NCBI RefSeq assembly: GCF_012933655.1
Contig: NZ_JABBJJ010000004.1
Location: 1-64,000, forward strand
Length of the DNA: 64,000 nt
DNA from: Pyxidicoccus fallax
GTDB lineage: Bacteria; Myxococcota; Myxococcia; Myxococcales; Myxococcaceae
Direction of reading: 5' to 3'
Position 1 is the stretch's first letter. Each line of letters starts with the position of its first letter. The translations under genes were made by a program, and so were the position numbers. The notes beneath the pieces are model-generated. The model did no database searches, had not been told where the DNA came from, and worked only from the letters and a program-made list of their open reading frames with translations. This document shows, one piece after another, positions 7,095 through 15,534 of this stretch.

Positions 7095-9089
7095 TCAGGC
7101 CAGGGCGGACCCGCCCTTGCGCAGCACGTTGAACAGCTTGTCTCTAGCCAGTTCCGATGCGGCGAAGGCTTTCGAGCAGAAGACCTTCTTGAGCGCCGCG
7201 TCCGAGGCGTCGAACTCGCCATTCTTGTAGTAGTGCTTCGCCTTCACCTTGGCTTGCACGTCGTGGTCGTCCGCGATGACCACGTCCGCCTTCACCACGC
7301 CGCCGACCCGGAGCGAGGCGTCGTTGCCATGGCCCCACACCACCTGGGCTTCCAGGTCCTTGCCCACGATGACCTCACCGTCCGTGTCCACACCGGTGGC
7401 GCGGACGCTTCCGCCCACCGCGAGCAGCCCTTCCATGCCCGCGTTGCGCAGCACGCCTTCCACCGTGAGGTCCCCTGTCACGAGCAGCGGTCCATCCAGG
7501 TTCACGTCGCCCTTCACCACGAGGTTCCCGCGCACGAAGCGCGGCAGCTTGGAGAGACGCGGCGTCTTCTCCTCGGCAGGCAGCACATCGCGCACGAGTG
7601 TCACCACCGCCATGACCGTCCAGGGAAACTCCCCCTGGAGCGCGGCCGCGAGCTGGTCCCACGACGTAGCGCCTTGCAGCGCGAGCCCCTTCAGGACCTG
7701 TTCGACGCCGTCCACATCCTTGTCCTCGAAGTACCAGGCCTTGAGCAGCGCCTCGCGCTGACGCGCCAGCGCCTCCAGCAGAGGCTGCACGTCGAGCGCA
7801 CCCGCCACGCCCGAGGACGCTTTCGCCCCCATGAGCTGGGCAAGGTGCGCGTTCTTGTGCTCCAGGGCCTCCTGCACGGGCGTCTGGCCATCGCCGCCCT
7901 TGCGGGTGACGTCCGCTCCCGCCTGGAGCAGGACCTCGATGACGGGGCCCCGCTCCTTGAAGCGCGCGTGCTGATGCAGCGGCGTCCAGCTCTTGCCCGC
8001 GTTGGGGTTCGCTCCCGCGTCGATGAGCGCCCGGGCCACGTCGGCCCGGCGCGCGTCGAAGAGCGCGGTCCGCCCTGATGTGTCGAGCGCGTCCACGGGC
8101 ACGCCACCTTTCGCCAACGGGGCAATGCAGGACACGCTGCCGTGCTCGGCGGCGGCGTGCAGCGGCGTGGACTTCTTCGCATCCACACCGTCTGGGGCGA
8201 GCCCCAGGCGGAGCAACTCCGTCACCAGTGCCGCGTCATCCACCAACGCGGCGAGGTGGAGCGCGCCGCGCTTGTCCGAGTCCTTCGCCTCCAAGTCGGC
8301 TCCCAGCGCGACCAGGGCCAGCACCCGGCCCGTGCGGCTGTTTCCTTCGAAGCCGGGGCCGAAGAACGGCTTCGCGTCCAGCCCCGCCGCGAGCAGGAGC
8401 CCCTCATCCAGGTCCTTGCCCTTCTTCCCCTTGGGGCGCGCCGCGGGCTTCTGCTTCCGTAGCCAGGCCAGGAACCCCTCATCGGAGAAGACACCCTCCA
8501 GGCCCTGGAAGTTGAGCGGGTCGTCGTCGTCCGTCACGCCATGGGCGCGCATGCGGGGGAACTCCTCCACCCTGGAGAGCAACTGGCGGTAGCCCTGCTC
8601 AGGTGTGCCCCGCGCCAGCGCACGCCAGGCCTCAAGTCCTCGGCGCCCACGAGCATGGTCCGGGAGTGGCCGCAGGCTCGTGGCCTCGTCCAGCGCGGCT
8701 TCCACCTGTTCGAGCTGGGCCGCGGTGGGCTTGCGCCGGACGACGTCCTCCGCCCACTGGCTCAGGGCCAGCGAGCGCGCCTTTTGGGCGGTCGTCAGCT
8801 TCCCGCCGCCGGGCCGGGTGTCTTCGGTCAGCTTCAGGACCCGGTCGCGAATCCCCCAGTGCTCGGCCTTCAGCTCGCGTTCCCAGCGATGGGGCTCCAT
8901 GCGCCGCGTCGGGTCCAGGGCCCAGCTCAGGGAGTGGAGCCCCAGCAGGTGCTCGGGGTCTGCCGCCACCACCTCGCGCAGGATGGGAATCGCCCGGTCC
9001 AGTTGCGGCGGCATCTCATCCAGCAGACTGTCCGCCTTCTTCATCAACGCAGCGACATCGACCTTCTTTGAAGCCTGGGCGCGTGCCAT
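7095..9089 (-). CDS. Ankyrin-repeat protein with C-terminal polymer-forming-type beta domain
   Basis: 664 residues from ATG at 9087-9089 ('MARAQASKKVDVAAL'). N-terminal ~240 residues are helical, TPR-like in spacing. Residues ~250-420 hold about five ankyrin repeats ('GALHLAALVDDAALVTELL', 'STPLHAAAEHGSV', 'GRTALFDARRADVARAL'). Residues ~520-610 form short V/G-rich strands ('GNLVVKGDVNLDGPLLV') like bactofilin or adhesin polymer-forming domains. There is no signal peptide. Likely a cytoplasmic scaffold or interaction protein. An in-frame extension to 9236 exists but lacks sense. Confidence 0.75.
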   Translation of the reverse strand: MARAQASKKVDVAALMKKADSLLDEMPPQLDRAIPILREVVAADPEHLLGLHSLSWALDPTRRMEPHRWERELKAEHWGIRDRVLKLTEDTRPGGGKLTTAQKARSLALSQWAEDVVRRKPTAAQLEQVEAALDEATSLRPLPDHARGRRGLEAWRALARGTPEQGYRQLLSRVEEFPRMRAHGVTDDDDPLNFQGLEGVFSDEGFLAWLRKQKPAARPKGKKGKDLDEGLLLAAGLDAKPFFGPGFEGNSRTGRVLALVALGADLEAKDSDKRGALHLAALVDDAALVTELLRLGLAPDGVDAKKSTPLHAAAEHGSVSCIAPLAKGGVPVDALDTSGRTALFDARRADVARALIDAGANPNAGKSWTPLHQHARFKERGPVIEVLLQAGADVTRKGGDGQTPVQEALEHKNAHLAQLMGAKASSGVAGALDVQPLLEALARQREALLKAWYFEDKDVDGVEQVLKGLALQGATSWDQLAAALQGEFPWTVMAVVTLVRDVLPAEEKTPRLSKLPRFVRGNLVVKGDVNLDGPLLVTGDLTVEGVLRNAGMEGLLAVGGSVRATGVDTDGEVIVGKDLEAQVVWGHGNDASLRVGGVVKADVVIADDHDVQAKVKAKHYYKNGEFDASDAALKKVFCSKAFAASELARDKLFNVLRKGGSALA

Positions 9090-9162
9090 GGCGCGGAAAT
9101 CTGGCACGAGCTGTAGACGAATGCGCGAGGAACGTCGGCGAGGTTCACGCAGTCCGGGAGGC

Positions 9163-9369
9163 GCCGGAGTGGATGGCAAGATCGAGTTCTTCCTCGCCAC
9201 CGTGGACCCTTCGGGCAACCCGAGCACGGACGTCATGTCCTACTGCGACACGACGTGGTACCAGGACCAGGGCTCCCACAAGGGCTGCACGGCGGGAATT
9301 ACGAGCTGAGGCGGCGTGCCGGTCCCCATCCAGAACTACATGGAGCTGACGGACGATGCCTGCATGTAG
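9163..9369 (+). pseudogene. C-terminal remnant of a secreted peptidase-like protein
   Basis: The frame encodes 'KIEFFLATVDPSGNPSTDVM' followed by 'SYCDTTWYQDQGSHKGC', with the 'VMSYC' pattern seen after the zinc site of secreted metallopeptidases. A TGA at 9307 interrupts it, and the same frame goes on to 'VPVPIQNYMELTDDACM' and TAG at 9369. No N-terminal part or start is present. The segment 9370-9674 shows no gene. Confidence 0.45.
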
Positions 9370-9674
9370 CCGACCGATGGCCGGCGTTCGGCGAGCACAC
9401 CGGAGCTCGTGGGCAGTGTGGTAATCGCGCCCGCCTGATAGAGGCCCACGTCGCGCTCGTCTGCTGCGCCTCAGGACGAGTCGAGCGCAGACGCAGGTCG
9501 CCATCGGTGCGGCAGCAACTCGTCGAGGCGGGCCGCGGGTGTTCATCAGGGAAGAGTTCCGCATGACCCCCGCGTAGTGCAACGACAGGGCCGTCGTGTG
9601 GTGGACGGTCGCCCCCCCCGTACGACGGGGAGGGTCGGATTGACGGAGGAGTCCCTCGGGCATCTGCTGGACGC

Positions 9675-10543
9675 ATGTCCGAGCCCACTCCTCCCGCGCC
9701 GCCCTCCGGAGCCCACGCCCGCCCGGTGGACGTCACCGAGCGAGTACTCCTCGTGGACGTGTTGCGCGGCTTCGCGCTGTGCGGCGTCTTCGTCTCCAAC
9801 AGCTTCTCGTGGTTCAGCGGCCGCGCGCTCCTGCCACGCGAGCAGATCCAGGCGCTGTCGGCGCCTCCCCTCGAGAGCGTCGTCACCGCGCTCTACTACT
9901 TCTTCGTCAACCAGAAGTTCGTCGTCCTCTTCTTCTTCCTTTTCGGGCTGGGCTTCTCCATCCAGCTCACGCGCGCCGAGGCCCGGTGCGTCCCCATCGT
10001 CCCCCTGTACTCGCGGCGGCTGCTGGTGCTGCTGGGCAGAGGCCCAGGCGCGGACACTCTTCCTGGAGGGACTCTCCAGTGGCTCCTTCCAGATGGCCCA
10101 GGCGGCGAACGCGCAATACGCCGTGTTCGTCCTCCCCCAGCTCAAACGGCTGCTCTGGATGGGCGTCACCCTGGGCCGCTTCCTGCTGGGCCTGCTCGCG
10201 GGGCGGTACCTGTTGCTCCAGGACGTGGAGCGCCACCGGGCCTCGTACCGCCGGATGCTCGTCTGGGGTGGAGCGGTGGGCGTGCTGGGCAACAGCGCAT
10301 GGGGGGGCGCAGCGCCTGCGCATCGCGGGGGTCGTGGATCCGGCGAAGGACCACTGAATGGTCGCCCTGCCCACTCTCGGGGAGCTGGGCTTACTCTTCG
10401 CGCTCCAGGTGCCCCTCAGCCAGTGGTGGCTGGCACGCTTCCGCTTCGGCCCGGCCGAGTGGCTGTGGCGCTCGCTCACCTACGGACGGGCACAGCCCAT
10501 GCGTCTGGCCCCTCGGAGCACCGTGGAGCCCTCGGTGAGCTGA
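9675..10543 (+). pseudogene. DUF418-family membrane protein, frameshifted
   Basis: The first ~115 codons from ATG 9675 are a good DUF418 N-terminus ('VDVLRGFALCGVFVSNSFSW', several hydrophobic segments). Near 10030 the frame is lost. Continuity is found in another frame ('FLEGLSSGSFQMAQAA', 'LKRLLWMGVTLGRFLLGLL'), and again at 10358-10543, which carries the family C-terminal signature 'WWLARFRFGPAEWLWRSLTY'. At least two frameshifts or small deletions are needed. Inner-membrane protein family of unknown function; this copy is very likely dead. Confidence 0.75.
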
Positions 10544-10552
10544 TGCGTGAAC

Positions 10553-10641
10553 TCAGCCCTGGACCCTCATGATGAGGTTGCCGCACGTGTCCTCGAAGGA
10601 CACGACGGTGACCGGCCCCATCTTCTTCGGCTCGCCACGCA
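10553..10641 (-). pseudogene. C-terminal remnant of a glyoxalase/VOC-family protein
   Basis: Minus-strand codons ending at TGA (10553-10555) read 'LMRGEPKKMGPVTVVSFEDT' then 'CGNLIMRVQG'. This is the typical last strand of VOC proteins, with the metal-binding Glu in the 'FEDTxGN' motif. Only about 30 residues remain, and the next gene begins where the rest should be. Confidence 0.55.
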
Positions 10642-11079
10642 TCAGGAATGTGCGCGCGGTCCCGCGGTCCATCCGCGGCCAGAGCATCTGGGACACACGA
10701 TTTCAATGGGCCGGCCTGTATTGACACCATTGCCGATGAGCGCCCACCGGCTTCCCGAGCACTGCGAGCATGTGACGGCGCCAGGTGGACTCGGGGGCAG
10801 CAGCGTCAACAGCTCCGGGATGCCCGTTTTCTTCGCACCGCACACGATGGCGGCGACCGACAGGTCCTCGTCTGCGTCGCGGACCGAGTCTCCATCCCAT
10901 CCCCGGCCGTCGACGAGCACTCGGCCGTCGGACGTCAGGTAGAGAGCAGGGCCCAGGCCGGGGTCGAGCAGGAACGCCGACTCGGCATCGGTCACATCGT
11001 CGCGCTGCTGGCGGGTTTCCTGGACTTCCCGCAGCCGTCGCAGGAGGTCAGGTGGAATTGCGTACGGTGTGTATGCCAT
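10642..11079 (-). CDS. Hypothetical protein with paired CxxC motifs
   Basis: 145 residues from ATG 11077-11079 ('MAYTPYAIPPDLLRRLREVQ'). An acidic middle ('LYLTSDGRVLVDGRGWDG') resembles immunity-like or SUKH-like proteins only vaguely. The C-terminal 'CSQCSGSRW' and 'CPRCSGRGW' form a zinc-ribbon or DnaJ-type zinc-binding unit. The last residues run into the remnant of a VOC gene, so the natural C-terminus may be lost. No operon partner. Confidence 0.5.
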   Translation of the reverse strand: MAYTPYAIPPDLLRRLREVQETRQQRDDVTDAESAFLLDPGLGPALYLTSDGRVLVDGRGWDGDSVRDADEDLSVAAIVCGAKKTGIPELLTLLPPSPPGAVTCSQCSGSRWALIGNGVNTGRPIEIVCPRCSGRGWTAGPRAHS

Positions 11080-11433
11080 CGCGGGGCCAGGAGCGTAACA
11101 GCGTCGCTGGCAGGGCACCACGAGGTGCGCGGCTCATTCCCCGGTACACACCTGTTCGGGCCTCCCGGCGGAACAGAGGGTGTCTCGCACATCCCCGCTC
11201 GGTAGTAGCCGAGCCCCGAGCGCAGCGCGTGCCGCGATTCGGTCATCCCGCCGAAGAGGACGTTGTGTGTGGCGCGCTGGCGCGCGGAGTCCGCTACAGC
11301 CGCTCAATGGGCTGGAGCTGTAGGGAGGGAGCCGGTACAGCGTCGCGTCAGCGCGCGCCTGTGAGTCCAGGGGCTTGGGGTGCGCCTCGGCGGCTGTAGT
11401 AGCCTCGCGCGGAATTCCCCGGGGGAACTGTCT

Positions 11434-12005
11434 TTGGCCTGCCTCGACGCCGACATCGCCGCCTACACCGCCCACGCCCTGACACCGGAAGAAGCCCGAG
11501 CCGTGGAGGAGCACATCGACACCTGCTCCGCCTGCCGTGAGTGGGTGTCCATGCTGGCGAAGGCGGGCATGTCCCGGTCCACGGGAGTCACGGGCTCGCG
11601 GAGCGGGAGCGAGGTGGGCAACCTGTCCGTGCTGCCGCGAGGCACCCGCGTCGGGCCCTTCGAGCTCGACGGGCCGCTGGATGCCTGAGGCACGGGCCTG
11701 GTCTACGCGGCGCACGACGCGCGGCTGGACCGGCGTGTCGCGCTCAAGTGCCTGCGCGAGCGGCGGGAGACCCGGCGCAGCTCCTGCGCGAGGCGAAGCT
11801 GATGGCCCAGCTCGCCAGCCCCTACGTGGTGTCCGTCTATGACGTCATCGAGGCCTACGGGCTGGCCCCCGGCAAGGCCACGCCCCGCGCCATCGCCCTG
11901 GTGAAGGAGGCGAAGCAGGGCCTGTCCACGTCCACGTTGCCGCTCATCCAGCGCGAGCTGCGCCACGCCGACGCGTGGCTGCGCACCCACGGCGTGGAGC
12001 CCTGA
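11434..12005 (+). pseudogene. Ser/Thr protein kinase with zinc-finger anti-sigma N-terminus, degraded
   Basis: TTG at 11434 starts a segment with an anti-sigma-like HxxxCxxC zinc motif ('EEHIDTCSACREW'). The kinase glycine-loop region begins ('GTRVGPFELDGPLDA'), a TGA follows, then 'GTGLVYAAHDARLDRRVALK' in the same frame. A frameshift leads to 'LLREAKLMAQLASPYVVSVY', after which about 600 codons of kinase and repeat domains are missing. Only a short C-terminus ('ELRHADAWLRTHGVEP') closes at 12005. Confidence 0.7.
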
Positions 12006-12019
12006 CGCTCAGGGCCCCG

Positions 12020-12892
12020 ATGCGCCCCATGCCCGCCTTCGCCGGACAGCACCTCCAGGCTTCCACGCCGCGCCAGCCCTGGCCCGGTGCCTGGCGCCCG
12101 CGCTTGTCGCTGCTCCTGGCCCTGGCGCTGCCGCTGATGGTGGGTGCGTGTCACTCTGAGCAGCGCCAGCCCACCGGGACTCCACCCCCAGCGACTCCGT
12201 CTCCCGCTGCTCCGTCCTTGGACACAGCCGCGCTCGGTATGGCCCCGTCGGACGGGCCCGCGCACGCTGAGCAACTCCTGCGCGAGGCCCACGCCGGGGC
12301 GAGGGCGGGGGACTTCGAGACGGCCGCCCGGCGGATGGATGCGCTGCTGCGTGCCGACCTGCCGCGCTTCGCGCTGGCCTGGCGCTCCGACCCGGCGTTC
12401 ACCGCGCTGCGCGAGAGCGCGCCAGGACAGGCGCTGACGGCCCGCCTTCCCAGGCTGGAGTCCGCGTGGCGCGAGGCCGCGCGGCTCGGGCTGCCACTGC
12501 TGCAATGGCGGCCTCCCGCCCCCAGGACCGAGGGTGGCGACGACTCGGAGGCCTATCGCAGCCCGCCTCCCGCCTTGCTGCGCGCGGGGACCTTCCTCCC
12601 GGAGCAGGGGCGCTTCCTGGCGGCGGGGCCCCTGGAGCCGGGCGTCATCGCGAGGTCCCCGCCCCGTCAGCGAATCGTCCGCACCGGCCGCACGGGGCCG
12701 CCGACTCACGGCGCCCCCGGAGCTCAGGTGGGGTGGCGTCCCGCGAGCAGGGTGCGTGTCCAGGGCGCGTCGACCTCATCGGCGCCCACGGCGACGAGCA
12801 CGTTGGTCAGGAGTCCGTCGGCGACGAGGCTCCGGATGCGGTCGTCGGAGGCACCCGATGCGCTGCGCACGTACTCCACCTGCTTCGCGTAA
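12020..12892 (+). CDS. Putative lipoprotein, probably truncated at its 3' end
   Basis: ATG at 12020. A signal peptide with lipobox 'LPLMVGAC' places Cys at about residue 44. The following Pro/Thr-rich linker leads to a helical TPR-like part ('AEQLLREAHAGARAGDFETA'). Codon bias is convincing only up to about 12720. Beyond that the frame lies antisense to the TetR gene and is probably read-through, so the true gene has likely lost its end. It starts 15 bp after the dead kinase gene. Confidence 0.5.
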   Translation: MRPMPAFAGQHLQASTPRQPWPGAWRPRLSLLLALALPLMVGACHSEQRQPTGTPPPATPSPAAPSLDTAALGMAPSDGPAHAEQLLREAHAGARAGDFETAARRMDALLRADLPRFALAWRSDPAFTALRESAPGQALTARLPRLESAWREAARLGLPLLQWRPPAPRTEGGDDSEAYRSPPPALLRAGTFLPEQGRFLAAGPLEPGVIARSPPRQRIVRTGRTGPPTHGAPGAQVGWRPASRVRVQGASTSSAPTATSTLVRSPSATRLRMRSSEAPDALRTYSTCFA

Positions 12893-13287
12893 CAGGTACG
12901 GATGGCCTCTCGGATGGGAGGCTCCGAGGCCGCGCAGTTGGCGTGCATCAGCACGCGCAGCAGGTCGCGGTCGCTGTCGATGAGCTGGGCGTAGGCCGTC
13001 CGCATCGCGTCCAGGACCGCCTCGGGCTCGCGGCTCCGGGCCTTCGCCACGGCGTCCACCATGTTGTCGCGCAGGAGCGCCGCACAGTGGTCGATGACCG
13101 CGACGAAGAGCTCCTCCTTGTCGGGGAACAGCCGGTACAGATACGCCTGGGAGATGCCGGCGGCCTTCGCCACCTCGACGGTCGTCGTGCCGTAATAGCC
13201 CCGCGCCGCGAAGGCCTGGATGGCCGTGCGGAGGACGGTGCTACGGCGCTCCTCGGCGGTGGACAGCTTGCGGGACGCGATAGGCAT
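12724..13287 (-). CDS. TetR/AcrR-family transcriptional regulator
   Basis: 187 residues from ATG 13285-13287. The N-terminal helix-turn-helix is textbook ('AARGYYGTTTVEVAKAAGIS', then 'QAYLYRLFPDKEEL'). The C-terminal ligand domain is all helical. It is divergent from the SnoaL-like gene at 13520. The 232-bp intergenic region has three operator-like palindromes with TGAG/CTCA ends, one abutting its own start codon. It therefore probably represses itself and the SnoaL-like gene, with an aromatic or hydrophobic small molecule as likely inducer (inference). Confidence 0.9.
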   Translation of the reverse strand: MPIASRKLSTAEERRSTVLRTAIQAFAARGYYGTTTVEVAKAAGISQAYLYRLFPDKEELFVAVIDHCAALLRDNMVDAVAKARSREPEAVLDAMRTAYAQLIDSDRDLLRVLMHANCAASEPPIREAIRTCYAKQVEYVRSASGASDDRIRSLVADGLLTNVLVAVGADEVDAPWTRTLLAGRHPT

Positions 13288-13307
13288 ATGAGTAAGTAAT
13301 CGCTCAT
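13288..13307. promoter_or_regulatory. Operator-like inverted repeat 1 at the tetR-like start
   Basis: ATGAG (13288-13292), ten bases, then CTCAT (13303-13307). It overlaps the leader of the TetR-family gene, fitting autorepression. Confidence 0.45.
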
Positions 13308-13395
13308 TGTCCGCACCGTCAAGCGGATGGCGCCCCCGGTCCACGCGCGGAACCCCCCAAGCCCGGCCTTCCTCCCTGCTGATGAACCTGCCCGC

Positions 13396-13430
13396 TTGAC
13401 ATGGAAACTGTGAGTGGTTAATTACTCTCC
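13396..13430 (+). promoter_or_regulatory. Sigma-70-like promoter overlapped by operator-like repeat 2
   Basis: TTGACA at 13396-13401, a 17-bp spacer, then TAATTA at 13419-13424, reading toward the SnoaL-like gene. The inverted repeat GAGT…ACTC (13412-13427) covers the -10 element, so a bound repressor would block polymerase. Confidence 0.5.
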
Positions 13431-13471
13431 ATGGGTCGCGAACGGCGGCCCGTTTTTCGGACCTCAACTGT

Positions 13472-13487
13472 GAGTGGTCAGCCACTC
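13472..13487. promoter_or_regulatory. Operator-like inverted repeat 3
   Basis: GAGTGG-TCAG-CCACTC, perfect six-base arms. It and the repeat at 13412 are both preceded by AACTGT and lie 60 bp apart, so they are direct copies of one larger site. Confidence 0.5.
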
Positions 13488-13519
13488 TCAATTCGGAAGC
13501 ACCCTGAAAGGACGTCACC

Positions 13520-13975
13520 ATGAGCACCGCCAACACCGCCACGCAGCAGATCCGCAAGCAGGCCCAGCAGACCTTCTCCAACCACCTCGAGTACCTGTCG
13601 AGCGGCCGTATCTCCGAGTGGGTGGACCTCTTCGCCGAGGACGGCGTGCTGGAGTTCCCCTACGGCCCGGAGGGCTTCCCCAAGAAGGTCACCGGAAAGG
13701 GCGAGCTGTACGCGTACATGAAGAACTTCCCCCGCCACTTCCAGGTCCGCTTCACCGGGCTGCGCTTCCACGAGACGACCGACCCGTCGCTGGTCGTGGC
13801 GGAGTTCTCCAGCGAGGGCAAGGCGCTGGAGACCGGCCGCCCCTACAACCAGACGTACATCTCGCTCGTGGAGACGCGGGACGGGAAGATCACCCGCTAC
13901 GTGGACTTCTGGAACCCGCTGGTCGCCATGAAGGCCATGGGCGCCGAGAACATCAGCGCCGCCTACCTCGGCTGA
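13520..13975 (+). CDS. SnoaL-like / PhzA-PhzB-type NTF2-fold protein
   Basis: 151 residues, cone-shaped NTF2-like fold family. 'FSNHLEYLSSGRISEWVDLF' followed by 'AEDGVLEFPYGPEGFPKK' is the standard opening. The C-terminal 'ITRYVDFWNPLVAM' matches PhzA/B-like members. Such proteins bind small hydrophobic or aromatic compounds and some act as isomerases or dehydratases; this substrate cannot be told. It is expressed from the operator-covered promoter upstream and is likely controlled by the divergent TetR regulator. ATG follows AAAGGA at 13507-13512. A short GC hairpin (13975-13988) follows the stop. Confidence 0.82.
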   Translation: MSTANTATQQIRKQAQQTFSNHLEYLSSGRISEWVDLFAEDGVLEFPYGPEGFPKKVTGKGELYAYMKNFPRHFQVRFTGLRFHETTDPSLVVAEFSSEGKALETGRPYNQTYISLVETRDGKITRYVDFWNPLVAMKAMGAENISAAYLG

Positions 13976-14403
13976 GGCCCGCGGGCCTTCATCGTGCACG
14001 ACGTCCCGTGACGCTTCGTGCAGGTCGCAACCCGGCGGCGCGGGGCGGCGCGCAAGTCCCGGGAAATCGCTCGGCTCCTCCGCGAGCCGTTCGGGCACAC
14101 CGGATGCTCTTGTAAGGGGCACATCATGCCCCCTGGCTGCACGTCGTCGAGAAGGCGCTTCGCTCCGGCGCACTGGAGGCGCGTGAAGCGTCAGCTTCGG
14201 CGCCGGGTTGGAGCGCCGCGAACACCTTGGAAGGGCTTGCGGCATGACAGCCTTTGTAGCCATTCATGTTACAGGGTGGATGGGTTTGTAACCTCTGGAG
14301 ATACACGTCAGACGGGGTGCATAGGGTGCGCGTCACCATGAGGGCAGCAAAGCCATTCATGGATTGACGGCCGTGTGGGCCGCACACACGAAAGGTTGTA
14401 TCA
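13976..14403. other. Intergenic region without a gene
   Basis: No coding frame with convincing codon use. It contains the GC hairpin after the SnoaL-like stop, an inverted repeat GTTACA-13-TGTAAC at 14268-14292, and an 11-bp direct repeat AGCCATTCATG at 14258-14268 and 14351-14361. The downstream gene's promoter should lie here. Confidence 0.5.
14268..14292. promoter_or_regulatory. Inverted repeat, possible operator of the 14404 gene
   Basis: GTTACA (14268-14273) and TGTAAC (14287-14292), perfect arms 13 bases apart, about 110 bp before the start of the secreted protein gene. Spacing fits a dimeric regulator; identity unknown. Confidence 0.35.
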
Positions 14404-14796
14404 ATGGTGAAGCGAATGATGGGCCTGGGAGTCGTTCTTGCGATCCTCGGTGCTGGCGGCACGGCCTGGGCCGGGTACCGGGACAACATCCCTGTCCTCC
14501 TCGACACCACGAATCGCAACTTCTACGCGAGCATGGGCGGGGCGCGTAACGCCTCCGACGTCAACTCGTTCGTCGAAGTCGTGTTCGTGGGCAGCAGCGT
14601 CGTCGAGCACGCAATCGTCGCCGCCCGGAACGCGTCGGGGCAGATGGGGGTCTGCGTCGCGTCCAATCCCTCCATCCTGGCGGCGCTGAGGACCATCACG
14701 GATGACGGGTATATCTATGTGACCTGGGATGCGAACAACAACTGCACCTTCGTCGAGGTGCGCGCGACGTCCTATCTGGAGCTGAAGGCCCCGTAG
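14404..14796 (+). CDS. Small secreted protein, unknown
   Basis: 130 residues with a clear Sec signal peptide (hydrophobic 'MGLGVVLAILGAGGTAWA', cleavage after AWA). The mature part is a small mixed domain with two Cys ('GVCVASN', 'NNNCTFVEV') that could form a disulfide. No family recognised. It has its own upstream region and is followed by a terminator-like hairpin. Confidence 0.65.
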   Translation: MVKRMMGLGVVLAILGAGGTAWAGYRDNIPVLLDTTNRNFYASMGGARNASDVNSFVEVVFVGSSVVEHAIVAARNASGQMGVCVASNPSILAALRTITDDGYIYVTWDANNNCTFVEVRATSYLELKAP

Positions 14797-14813
14797 TCCT
14801 CACCGGCCTGTCG

Positions 14814-14839
14814 CGCCTCCCGCCTGTCGCGGGGAGGCG
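14814..14839 (+). terminator. Hairpin after the small secreted protein gene
   Basis: CGCCTCCC (14814-14821) pairs with GGGAGGCG (14832-14839), eight perfect pairs, 18 bp after the stop. No T-run follows, so it is a candidate only. Confidence 0.4.
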
Positions 14840-14886
14840 CGGCGGAGGCTCGCTGGTGGCACGCCTTCCCCGACCGAGAGGTTCTC

Positions 14887-15432
14887 ATGCGCATCCCATC
14901 GACAGTGTCTCGCATTGGCATCCCGTTCCTGACGGCGCTGGCGGGCTTCGGCCTCGCCCATACCTTCACTCCGAGCCCACCCGCCGAGGAGCTGATGAGG
15001 CGGCTCGACCAGCAGGACGCGCGGATGGAGGCGCTGGCGCGCAGACTGGAGGCGTCAGCGGCGAGTGTCTCCGGGGTTCCCGCTCCCCAGGCCAGGGTGG
15101 GCATGGACCTGTCGGGGCTGCGGGTGGAGCTGCGCCAGATGCTGCGGGAGGAGCTGAGCACGGCGGTGGCCTCCGCCGATGACGACCGGCTCCCGGAGAA
15201 GGAGCAGGCTCCACCGCCGCCCACTCCCGAGAACATGGCCGCCTACGAGAAGGCCCATCGGCTGGTGGAGGACCGCCTCTCCGCCGGAAGCTGGGGCCGC
15301 GCACAGATTCATGAGCTGCGGACGCTTCGTGGGCAGATGAGCGCGTCTCAGTACATGGAGCTGGTGCGCAAGCTGTTGACGGCCTTCAACAACCAGCAGC
15401 TCCGACTCGAGGAGCCCGGCTCACCCATCTGA
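14887..15432 (+). CDS. Membrane-anchored coiled-coil protein, unknown
   Basis: 181 residues. An N-terminal hydrophobic segment ('IGIPFLTALAGFGLAHTF') acts as signal anchor. It is followed by a predicted coiled coil ('LMRRLDQQDARMEALARRLE'), a Pro-rich linker ('EKEQAPPPPTPENMA') and a helical end. Most of the protein would be periplasmic. GAGAGG precedes ATG. No known family; common type in myxobacteria. Confidence 0.6.
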   Translation: MRIPSTVSRIGIPFLTALAGFGLAHTFTPSPPAEELMRRLDQQDARMEALARRLEASAASVSGVPAPQARVGMDLSGLRVELRQMLREELSTAVASADDDRLPEKEQAPPPPTPENMAAYEKAHRLVEDRLSAGSWGRAQIHELRTLRGQMSASQYMELVRKLLTAFNNQQLRLEEPGSPI

Positions 15433-15496
15433 GCTTGGGCGGGGGCGGAGCCAGGGCTTGGAGGAGGAGAGCCCGGCCCTGGCCTACCAACCCTTT

Positions 15497-15533
15497 ACGG
15501 TGGGCTCGGGCAGAAGCGATTGAGCTCCAGCAG
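15497..15533 (+). repeat. 37-bp repeat, copy 1
   Basis: Matches 20098-20134 with two mismatches. On the minus strand both copies encode 'LLELNRFCPSPP', so the repeat may be the end of an old transposase or other coding piece. It directly abuts the gor fragment. Confidence 0.6.
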
Positions 15534-15534
15534 A

